A stretch of 5,218 bases of DNA from Xanthobacteraceae bacterium (GTDB lineage Bacteria; Pseudomonadota; Alphaproteobacteria; Rhizobiales; Xanthobacteraceae): positions 1 through 5,218 of the forward strand of contig JASHYD010000591.1 of assembly GCA_030043175.1 (NCBI GenBank), in the 5' to 3' direction. Position 1 is the stretch's first letter, and the number at the start of each line of letters is the position of its first letter. Made by a program: the position numbers and the translations under genes. Shown piece after piece: positions 1 through 5,176 of the stretch. The notes beneath the pieces were generated by a model that did not search any database, had not been told where the DNA came from, and saw only the letters and a program-made list of their open reading frames with translations.

Positions 1-2
1 TC

Positions 3-1172
3 GGTTACATCTCGCCGGTCTCCACGCTGGTGAAATGGTTTCCTGATCGCCGCGGCATGGCGACCGGCATGGCGATCATGGGGTTCGGCGGCGGCGCTAT
101 GATTGGCGCCCCGCTCGCCGATCTGCTGATGGACTATTTCCGGTCTCCGACCTCTGTTGGCGTATGGCAAACGTTTGTCGCCATGGCCGTCATCTACTTT
201 GTGTTCATGCTGATCGGCGCCTTCGGCTATCGACTGCCGCCAGCGGGCTGGCGCCCCGAGGGCTGGACGCCGCCGAACACCGCCAAAGCAATGATCACCC
301 AGCATCACGTCCATCTCGAGGACGCCCACAAGACCAGCCAATTCTGGCTCATTTGGGCGGTTCTCACGCTCAATGTGTCGGCCGGCATCGGCGTGATCGG
401 GATGGCCTCGCCGATGCTGCAAGAGATCTTCGGCGGGTCATTAATCGGCCAACCGGAGCTCGGATTTACACAATTGAACCCCGAGCAGCGGGCGATGATC
501 GCGACGATTGCTGCCGCCTTCACCGGTCTGCTTTCGCTGTTTAACATTGGTGGCCGGTTCTTTTGGGCGTCACTGTCCGATTATATTGGCCGCAAGAACA
601 CGTATTACACGTTCTTTCTGCTCGGAATCGCCATGTACGCGCTCTCGCCTTGGGCGGCGCACTCGGGCAATAAGGGGCTGTTCGTCTTGTTTTTCTGCGT
701 CATCCTGTCGATGTATGGCGGCGGCTTCGCTACGGTGCCGGCGTATCTTGCCGACGTGTTTGGCACCCAATTCGTCGGTGCGATTCACGGCCGCCTGTTG
801 ACCGCGTGGTCGACGGCCGGCATCATCGGGCCGGTCGTCGTCAACTACATCCGCGAGTTCGAGATCTCAGCAGGCGTGCCGCGCGATCACGTCTACGACG
901 TGACGCTATACATCCTTTCCGGCATGCTGGCAGCCGGATTCGTCTGCAATTTGCTGGTCAAGCCGCTGACGGCTGCATGGTTCATGAAGCCGGATGAAGT
1001 GGCGGCGCTTCAGGCCACGCAAGGCGGTGCCCGTGGTGCGCCGTCGTCGGGTTCGTTCGGCATCGGCAAAGGTGGGCTCGACGCCAAGGCCGCGATCTTC
1101 TGGATTTTCGTCGGCATTCCGCTGGCTTGGGGCGTGTGGACGACGCTGGTGAACGCGGTCAATATTTTCTGA
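3..1172 (+). CDS. OFA-family MFS transporter (oxalate/formate antiporter-like), 5'-truncated by the window
   Basis: This is an inner-membrane major facilitator superfamily carrier. The reading frame is open from base 3 (GYISPVSTLVKWFPDRRGMA) and continues off the left edge, so the GTG at 30 is internal rather than the start. About the last 390 residues are present. They include a glycine-rich membrane segment (MGFGGGAMIGAPLADLL), further helices near 165-230, 340-420 and 490-550, and the MFS loop motif GRFFWASLSDYIGRKN near 553-600. The GGGFATVPAYLADVFG segment near 718-765 is typical of the OFA (oxalate/formate antiporter) family. Members exchange small mono- or dicarboxylates such as oxalate and formate; the true substrate cannot be read here. 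After the last canonical helix comes a Gly/Ser-rich linker (about 1011-1080), then an additional hydrophobic segment ending in VNAVNIF at the TGA (1170-1172). Family assignment is confident, substrate is not. Confidence 0.9.
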   Translation, partial: GYISPVSTLVKWFPDRRGMATGMAIMGFGGGAMIGAPLADLLMDYFRSPTSVGVWQTFVAMAVIYFVFMLIGAFGYRLPPAGWRPEGWTPPNTAKAMITQHHVHLEDAHKTSQFWLIWAVLTLNVSAGIGVIGMASPMLQEIFGGSLIGQPELGFTQLNPEQRAMIATIAAAFTGLLSLFNIGGRFFWASLSDYIGRKNTYYTFFLLGIAMYALSPWAAHSGNKGLFVLFFCVILSMYGGGFATVPAYLADVFGTQFVGAIHGRLLTAWSTAGIIGPVVVNYIREFEISAGVPRDHVYDVTLYILSGMLAAGFVCNLLVKPLTAAWFMKPDEVAALQATQGGARGAPSSGSFGIGKGGLDAKAAIFWIFVGIPLAWGVWTTLVNAVNIF

Positions 1173-1185
1173 TCCGGCGCCGTAC

Positions 1186-1206
1186 GGGCGACCCTTGTGG
1201 TCGCCC
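1186..1206. repeat. 8-bp perfect palindrome just after the transporter gene; possible terminator or dispersed repeat
   Basis: GGGCGACC (1186-1193) and GGTCGCCC (1199-1206) are exact inverted repeats around the five-base loop CTTGT, starting 13 bases after the transporter stop codon. The hairpin is stable enough to end transcription, but no T-run follows on either strand. It also resembles a palindrome that, to my recollection, recurs in many bacterial intergenic regions. Either role is an inference from position and symmetry. Confidence 0.5.
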
Positions 1207-1224
1207 CGGCACGCGTGCGCCTCG

Positions 1225-1295
1225 CCGAGTGGGCAAAGTCGCCTGCCACGGCCAATGACAAGACGCGCTGACCGTGCGCGACTTTGCCCACTCGG
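1225..1295. repeat. 18-bp perfect inverted repeat with a structured loop
   Basis: CCGAGTGGGCAAAGTCGC (1225-1242) and GCGACTTTGCCCACTCGG (1278-1295) are perfectly complementary over 18 bp. Inside the loop a second short stem is possible (CACGG 1247-1251 with CCGTG 1272-1276). The GTGGGCAAAG core resembles intergenic palindromes I recall from Bradyrhizobium-type genomes, so this may be a dispersed repeat unit. It would also form a strong hairpin at the 3' end of the transporter transcript. No coding role is seen. Confidence 0.7.
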
Positions 1296-1361
1296 GGAAT
1301 CGGCCTGCGGCACCGCTACCAATAACCTGGACTCGATGCGCCTTTGCGCGCCCTAGCACAA

Positions 1362-1386
1362 AACTTGTCTCATGGCCTGACAAATT
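1362..1386. promoter_or_regulatory. Candidate operator dyad upstream of the decarboxylase-like gene
   Basis: TTGTC (1365-1369) and GACAA (1379-1383) form an exact dyad around nine bases, extended by AA (1362-1363) and TT (1385-1386) after one mismatch. It lies about 50 bases before the start codon at 1437, a usual place for a repressor or activator site. A weak sigma-70-like pair overlaps it (TTGTCT 1365-1370, 18 bases, TATGCC 1389-1394). No regulator gene is in the window, so the binding protein is unknown. Confidence 0.25.
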
Positions 1387-1436
1387 GCTATGCCGGCCGT
1401 CGTCGAGGCATTTCGCTTAACAGTCGCGGGGATTTC

Positions 1437-1982
1437 ATGGCGCGCATTTCGCTGATCGAGGAGGCCGCACATCCCGAGCTTGCCGAGTTGATCGCGCGCA
1501 TCAAAGCGGGCCGTCGCGGCGGGCTTCTCAACGTCTACAAGCTGCTGCTGCACAGCCCGGCGCTGGCGCAAACGTGGTTCGACCATAATGGCGCAGTGCG
1601 CTGGCAGACGAGGCTCAGCGGGCGGCTGCGCGAGATCATCATCATTCGCGTCGCCCATCTCAACGGCGTTGACTATGTGCTGGCGCAGCATGTGCCCGGA
1701 TTGGCCGTCGCTGAGGGATTGACCCTCGCGGAATGCGAGGCGCTGGCGAACTGGCGCGCGACCGATTTGTTCGATCGGCGCGAGCGCGCTGCGCTCGCCT
1801 ATGCCGAAGCGATGACGCTGTCCACCTCGGTGTCGGACGAAGTGTTCGCCGACGTGCGAGGCCATTTCGACGACCGCGAGATTGTCGACCTTTCGGTGCT
1901 GATCGGCACCTACATCATGCACAACCGCGTCATGAAGGCGCTGGCAATCGACCTCGAGCCGGAAAGCAATCGCGGGCGATAA
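1437..1982 (+). CDS. Carboxymuconolactone decarboxylase family (AhpD-like) protein, cysteine-less type
   Basis: This 181-residue protein has the all-helical AhpD/CMD fold. An N-terminal part (1-60) leads into the core RLREIIIIRVAHLNGVDYVLAQH (split as RLREIIIIRVAH, residues 63-74, and LNGVDYVLAQH, 75-85), matching the family pattern of a helix, a tyrosine and a conserved histidine, here His85. A second helical half (about 113-173, with RERAALAYAEAMT and DREIVDLSVLIGTYIMHNRV) completes the domain. The CxxC redox pair of AhpD-type peroxidase partners is absent; the only cysteine is Cys100. That places it with the decarboxylase-like or uncharacterised branch rather than alkylhydroperoxidases. 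I chose ATG 1437 because GGGGA (1428-1432) precedes it and family similarity begins there; an upstream TTG at 1344 would add 31 unlikely residues. A role in aromatic or lactone breakdown is possible but unproven, and no other catabolic genes adjoin it. Confidence 0.88.
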   Translation: MARISLIEEAAHPELAELIARIKAGRRGGLLNVYKLLLHSPALAQTWFDHNGAVRWQTRLSGRLREIIIIRVAHLNGVDYVLAQHVPGLAVAEGLTLAECEALANWRATDLFDRRERAALAYAEAMTLSTSVSDEVFADVRGHFDDREIVDLSVLIGTYIMHNRVMKALAIDLEPESNRGR

Positions 1983-1984
1983 CC

Positions 1985-2104
1985 CATTGCCCCCGCCTGA
2001 AGACGCGGAGGCTTTTGCCCCAGCCCCGAAGCGGCGGGTTACCACGGCAAGTTTGGGACAGCGGCCCCAAGCTACGTTGCGGGCAGGTTCAAGACCGACG
2101 CCCG
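1985..2104 (+). ncRNA. omegaRNA / HEARO-like structured RNA of an IscB element
   Basis: These 120 bases fold into consecutive helices on the + strand. Helix 1 pairs 1989-1996 with 2005-2012 (seven pairs, one mismatch). TTGCC (2015-2019) pairs with GGCAA (2046-2050), enclosing a hairpin of 2020-2025 with 2033-2037. AGTTTGGG (2050-2057) pairs with CCCAAGCT (2066-2073). CGGGC (2080-2084) pairs with GCCCG (2100-2104), with an inner stem GGT/ACC around TCAAG (2086-2096). HEARO (HNH endonuclease-associated RNA and ORF), now known as omegaRNA, lies directly upstream of iscB on the same strand, as here, and directs IscB to DNA using a guide at its 5' end. The sequence also looks like HEARO as I remember it, notably the GGTTACCACGGCAAG stretch and the GCAGGTTCAAGACCGA hairpin. 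Exact ends are uncertain. The scaffold appears intact although the protein gene beside it is destroyed. Confidence 0.72.
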
Positions 2105-2105
2105 A

Positions 2106-2530
2106 ATGCTTTCTTAGATTCGAAACATCCATCCGCGCTCGCGTGGCAGGTCGAACCGAGTGAGCAATCTCGTTGCGGCATGTATTGCCTGCAACACCGA
2201 TAAGGACGCAAGGCCGATCGAAGAATTCCCCCTGTATCAAAAGGCAGGCCAGGGCGCCGCTCAACGACGCCGCCGCCGTCAGCGCCACAGATGGGCTTTA
2301 TGCGAGGCGTTAGCTTGGCTGGCACTGGCTTGCCGGTCGATACTTCGTCCGGCGGTCTCACCAAGTTCAACCGCTCCCGGCTAGAATTCCGAAGACGCAC
2401 GCGTTGGACGCCGCCCTGTGTGGGTGAGGTCGGGGGGCGCGTCGGCCAGCAGCAGCAATCAAGGCGGGCGCAAAAGGGACTACTGCCCGAGCAAGCTGAC
2501 GTCCCGCCCGCGTTGGGAGCGGGGAACTGC
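2106..2530 (+). pseudogene. iscB: Decayed iscB (RNA-guided HNH/RuvC nuclease) remnant
   Basis: IscB is the OMEGA nuclease ancestral to Cas9. The remnant reads, with frame changes, in the family order. The HNH region is IRNIHPRSRGRSNRVSNLVA then ACIACNTDKDARPIEEF (2118-2228). The post-HNH linker is IKRQARAPLNDAAAVSAT (2236-2289), then RWALCEAL (2289-2312), then GTGLPVDTSSGGLTKFNRSR (2321-2380). The RuvC-III segment is PKTHALDAA (2389-2415), then CVGE (2417-2428). YCPSKLT (2481-2501) resembles the start of the C-terminal domain (YxRTxL). At least five single-base frame changes separate these blocks, and TAG at 2115 blocks the HNH frame. The usual Glu/Asp-His before the isoleucine of the HNH is Arg-Asn here, so the catalytic histidine is lost. 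The PLMP, RuvC-I, bridge-helix and RuvC-II parts (roughly 190 codons in intact members) are missing. It cannot make an active nuclease. The right limit is approximate. Confidence 0.85.
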
Positions 2531-2828
2531 GGATCGCTTCCTCCATAGCGACCCAAGGTGGGCGAGACGCCCCGGCTGCCGGGTGAGAAGGGTGGGAACG
2601 GCGGGTGGCAGAGCACCGCCCTTGCACGAAAATTCAATTCCGTGAGCGTCCTGCGGGTGCGGCTTTGCGGATCTTGCGACACCTGGACGAGCGTATTAAC
2701 GAAGACTAGCGATGCCGCGGCTCGGCCGGCGGCTCGATCCCCTTCATCTGCCGCTCACGCATGAGGGCGAGGCCAGGGCGGGGCGGTGCACCAAATCCGC
2801 CCGAAATCAGAGGCGTCGTTGCGATCCG
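2531..2828. other. Intergenic stretch with no recognisable gene
   Basis: No family resemblance is seen on either strand. The left part may still belong to the eroded 3' end of the iscB element: KFNS at about 2629-2640 is faintly like the GSFN segment of the IscB C-terminus, but this is weak. A short open tail ending LRHLDERINED at the TAG 2707-2709 is not recognised. A small stem CCCGG-CTG-CCGGG lies at 2571-2583. No convincing promoter for the downstream gene was found. Confidence 0.5.
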
Positions 2829-3476
2829 ATGACCCCTACCGGCAACCGAGCTAATCCGCGGCTCTACCTCCTCACCCCTGTTGTGAGCGATCCGGCGGCG
2901 CTGTCGGGCGCACTCGCCGAGATTTTCCGCGCGGCCGATGTCGCAGCGGTCCTGCTGCGTCTGCGCGATGCGGACGAGCGCGGGCTGATCAACACGGCCA
3001 AAGCGGTGGGCCCCAGCGTGCAGGCTACCGGGACGGCGCTGATCATTGCCGGCCGGCCCGACATCGTTTCTCGAGCCGGGGCTGATGGCGCCCATCTTGT
3101 CGGGCCGCAGGCGTTGCAGTCGGCCGTCGTGACGCTCAAGCCGAACTATATCGCGGGCGTCGGTGGGCTTCGCAGCCGCCACGATGCCATGGTGGCGGCG
3201 GAGGCAGGCGCCGACTACGTCATGTTCGGCGAACCGGACGCGGTCGGGCATCACCCCTCCCACGACGCCATCATCGACCGGGTGGCTTGGTGGGCCGAAG
3301 TGTTCGAGATTCCGTGCGTCGGATACGCGAGCGCGCTTGACGACATCGACGCGCTCGTGGCGGCCGGCGCCGATTTCGTCGCGATCGGCGACGCTCTGTT
3401 CGAAGATCCGCGCGGACTCAAGGCCGCAGCCGCCGACGCCGCGGCGCGCCTCACTGTCACGGAGACAACGACGTGA
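2829..3476 (+). CDS. Thiamine-phosphate synthase-like protein (ThiE/TenI fold), divergent
   Basis: The 215-residue product has the single TIM-barrel layout and length of ThiE, the cytosolic enzyme joining the pyrimidine (HMP-PP) and thiazole (HET-P) halves of thiamine. Landmarks in order: RLYLLTPVV (11-19), LLRLRDADE (42-50, the place of the canonical QxREK), LIIAGRPDIV (71-80, canonical INDR), ADGAHLVGPQAL (85-96, canonical DGvHlGq), GVGGLRSRHDAMVAAEAGAD (110-129) with YVMFGEP (130-136), and VAAGADFVAIGDALF (177-191). The order fits ThiE, but the lysine of REK and the asparagine of IND are replaced, and GPQAL takes the place of the aspartate-containing loop. It may be a real but divergent ThiE, a TenI-like paralogue, or an enzyme of altered function. 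ATG 2829 was chosen because homology starts close behind it; a longer start at 2712 adds a basic, unrelated tail. The ribosome site is weak (AGAGG at 2809-2813, 15 bases away). The Sel1 gene follows in the same direction, an arrangement I recall from related genomes. Confidence 0.8.
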   Translation: MTPTGNRANPRLYLLTPVVSDPAALSGALAEIFRAADVAAVLLRLRDADERGLINTAKAVGPSVQATGTALIIAGRPDIVSRAGADGAHLVGPQALQSAVVTLKPNYIAGVGGLRSRHDAMVAAEAGADYVMFGEPDAVGHHPSHDAIIDRVAWWAEVFEIPCVGYASALDDIDALVAAGADFVAIGDALFEDPRGLKAAAADAAARLTVTETTT

Positions 3477-3690
3477 TCGATTGCATTTGCGTTACACGGG
3501 CATTGGAGCACGCTCGGGTTCAATGGAGGCATGGTGCAGGCAAAGCGCACCGTACCCGCCGCCCCCTTGCTACGCTGTCGCGCACAGGGCGTTCGCATGT
3601 CGGCGCTACCTTGGCGGCTCCACAGGTTCTAAGTGGCGAGTTTGAGCTTGTAGAAATGCCACCTGACCGCATACCTCGTTGCGTAAGCCG

Positions 3691-3700
3691 GGAGAGGGAG
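3691..3700 (+). promoter_or_regulatory. Ribosome binding site fixing the start of the Sel1 gene
   Basis: The purine run GGAGAGGGAG ends six bases before ATG 3707 and is the best Shine-Dalgarno match in the 230-base gap. It supports this start over the in-frame GTG at 3473, which overlaps the preceding stop codon. Confidence 0.7.
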
Positions 3701-3706
3701 TCCAGC

Positions 3707-4792
3707 ATGGCTGGCCCAGATGCGGTTGCCTTGCGCCAGCGGCTGACGGCCGGGAGGGGGCGTCGATCGAAATCCGTCCTAGCGGCCTTGGGACTCCTCA
3801 CCGCATTATTCGCGGCCGACCGCGCTCAGGCCCAAGCGCCGACCGCCAACTCGCTGCTTCCCCGCCCCCTTCCTGCAGCCAAAGCCGCCGATTCAAAGCT
3901 TGCTGCGGGGGGAGCCACGAGCGACCAACCGGCGCGAGGCGGCCGTGAGCCCGATCTTGCCTATGGCGCCTACCAGCGAGGCTATTTTCTCACCGCTTTC
4001 GCCGAGGCGACGCGACGCGTCCAGGAAAGCGGGGACCCGCACGCGATGACGCTGCTCGGAGAGCTCTATTCTAATGGCTTCGGAGTGCCGCTCGACGACA
4101 TCAAGGCCGCAAAATGGTACAAGCTTGCGGCGGATCGGGGCGATCGCGATGCCATGTTCGCGCTCGCGATTTTCCACGTTTCGCGCCGCGGCGGCTTGCA
4201 TGACAAGGCGGAGGCGGCAAGGCTGTTCGCGTCCGCCGCCAAACTCGGCAACGCCGCGGCCGCCTACGACCTCGGCCTCCTGTACCTCGAAGGCCAACAA
4301 TTCCCGCAGGATTTCACCCGTGCGGCCGAATTGTTCAAAGCTGCGGCGCTGCAGGGCAATGCGGAGGCTCAGTACGCCCTCGCCACGCTCTACAAGGACG
4401 GCAAGGGCGTCGAGAAGAATCTGACGGAGGCTGCGCGCCTGCTCTCCGCCGCCTCGCTCGCGGAAAACCTCGACGCTCAAGTGGAATACGCAATCGCGCT
4501 ATTCAACGGCACCGGCGTCGCCAAGGATGAGGCCAAGGCGGCGGCGCTGTTCCGCAAAGCAGCCCTGCGCGGCAGCCCGATCGCCCAGAACCGTCTCGCC
4601 CGCCTGCTGAGCGTCGGCCACGGCGCGGCGATCAATCCGACCGAGGCGATCAAGTGGCATTTGATTGCTAAGGCGGGGGGCAATGGAGACGTTTATCTCG
4701 ACCAGTTCGCCGCTCAGCAGACGCCGCAGATCCGCGCGGCGGCCGACAAGGCGGCACAGCCGTGGCTCGTGGTCCTGCAGCCGAAATCCTGA
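3707..4792 (+). CDS. Exported protein with six Sel1-like repeats
   Basis: The 361-residue product opens with a signal peptide: a basic stretch (RQRLTAGRGRRSK), a hydrophobic core (VLAALGLLTALFAA, about 24-37) and a likely cleavage site after AQA near residue 43. A Pro/Ala-rich, low-complexity stretch (about 44-80) follows. Then come six tandem Sel1-like (TPR-related) helical repeats of about 36 residues: 111-145, 146-181, 182-217, 218-253, 254-289 and 290-325. The clearest, such as NAEAQYALATLYKDGKGVEK (218-237), show the family's A-x-Y-x-L-G-x-x-Y pattern with the later AAxxF/WYxxAA helix. A short C-terminal tail ends PWLVVLQPKS. Such repeats bind other proteins; in alphaproteobacteria Sel1 proteins act in envelope assembly, exopolysaccharide and signalling scaffolds. 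The specific partner is unknown. A periplasmic location is inferred from the signal peptide. No catalytic domain is visible. Confidence 0.9.
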   Translation: MAGPDAVALRQRLTAGRGRRSKSVLAALGLLTALFAADRAQAQAPTANSLLPRPLPAAKAADSKLAAGGATSDQPARGGREPDLAYGAYQRGYFLTAFAEATRRVQESGDPHAMTLLGELYSNGFGVPLDDIKAAKWYKLAADRGDRDAMFALAIFHVSRRGGLHDKAEAARLFASAAKLGNAAAAYDLGLLYLEGQQFPQDFTRAAELFKAAALQGNAEAQYALATLYKDGKGVEKNLTEAARLLSAASLAENLDAQVEYAIALFNGTGVAKDEAKAAALFRKAALRGSPIAQNRLARLLSVGHGAAINPTEAIKWHLIAKAGGNGDVYLDQFAAQQTPQIRAAADKAAQPWLVVLQPKS

Positions 4793-4961
4793 CCAGATCG
4801 GAGCCGGACGCTGGGAATGCCGCTCGGCGCACGCGGCGATGTGGGCGCTCGGAGGGTCGCCCCAGCCGTGACCATGCACCCACGCCGACAGCAGGTCTGC
4901 CGCAAAAGCGGCCCGGTCTGCCCACGACAAGCGCCCCCGTCGCCGATTGGCAAACCCCACC

Positions 4962-4993
4962 AGCATATTATGCCATCATAGTGGAAATATGCT
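4962..4993. repeat. 8-bp inverted repeat
   Basis: AGCATATT (4962-4969) and AATATGCT (4986-4993) are exact inverted repeats around 16 bases. CCA (4973-4975) and TGG (4982-4984) in the loop can pair as well. It sits about 170 bases past the Sel1 stop codon, at the onset of the AT-richer sequence. Operator, weak terminator or element edge are all possible. Confidence 0.4.
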
Positions 4994-5034
4994 CTCAACT
5001 CGCTTGGTAGCTGGAGGCTAACCCTACTTTACCA

Positions 5035-5086
5035 ACTCGCGGTGGACAACTGCATTTTCAAGGCGCGCCAGCCTGAAAACGCGAGT
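5035..5086. repeat. Nested inverted repeats
   Basis: Two pairs of arms share a centre: ACTCGCG (5035-5041) with CGCGAGT (5080-5086), and TTTTCA (5055-5060) with TGAAAA (5074-5079). GGC (5062-5064) and GCC (5071-5073) lengthen the inner stem. The loop carries the self-complementary octamer GGCGCGCC (5062-5069). The 13 bases between the left arms have no partner. No T-run follows, so an ordinary terminator is not evident. Confidence 0.45.
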
Positions 5087-5145
5087 CGAATCAACGGTAC
5101 CCAATCGCAAATCGCCTGTAGTGTAGACCTAGTACCTTTTCTCGG

Positions 5146-5176
5146 TGATGCGAATCAACATACGTCATTCGCATCA
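5146..5176 (+). promoter_or_regulatory. Hairpin abutting the transposase start codon
   Basis: TGATGCGAAT (5146-5155) and ATTCGCATCA (5167-5176) are perfect 10-bp inverted repeats around an 11-base loop. The last paired base is the A of the ATG at 5176, so in a read-through transcript this hairpin would cover the ribosome-binding region. Several insertion sequences use such a hairpin to block transposase translation from outside promoters. That role is inferred here from position. Confidence 0.5.

Larger units (their letters stand above)
4793..5175. other. Non-coding stretch between the Sel1 gene and the insertion sequence
   Basis: No gene is recognised on either strand; open frames here lack family features and mostly shadow the GC-rich part. 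From about 4955 onward the sequence becomes clearly more AT-rich than the genes to the left, as expected near a transferred element. It contains the inverted repeats described separately. No T-run terminator for the Sel1 gene was found. Confidence 0.5.

Noticed and set aside
1353..2288. Long open frame on the minus strand opposite the decarboxylase-like gene and iscB remnant
   Set aside because: Its product shows no family pattern and it lies antisense to a clear gene with matching codon bias; a high-GC shadow frame.
2418..2645. Short + strand open frames starting at 2291, 2418 and 2558
   Set aside because: Blocks of IscB similarity are spread over several frames here, so these are pieces of one decayed gene or chance frames, not separate small genes.
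2712..2828. Longer start for the thiamine-synthase-like protein at ATG 2712
   Set aside because: The added 39 residues are strongly basic, lack family similarity and would make the protein longer than usual ThiE.
3642..3676. Possible promoter before the Sel1 gene (TTGTAG, 17 bases, ATACCT region)
   Set aside because: Only about half the bases match in each box, no better than chance in this sequence.
3473..3706. Upstream GTG start for the Sel1 protein, overlapping the previous stop codon
   Set aside because: It would bury the signal peptide behind 78 unrelated residues; ATG 3707 has a strong ribosome site.
3893..4480. 195-codon open frame on the minus strand
   Set aside because: It mirrors the Sel1-repeat gene, whose signal peptide and six repeats are unambiguous on the + strand.
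4797..4966. Minus-strand frame after the Sel1 gene containing WADRAAFAADLLSAW
   Set aside because: It looks mildly protein-like, but no family was recognised and there is no start or ribosome site that supports it.
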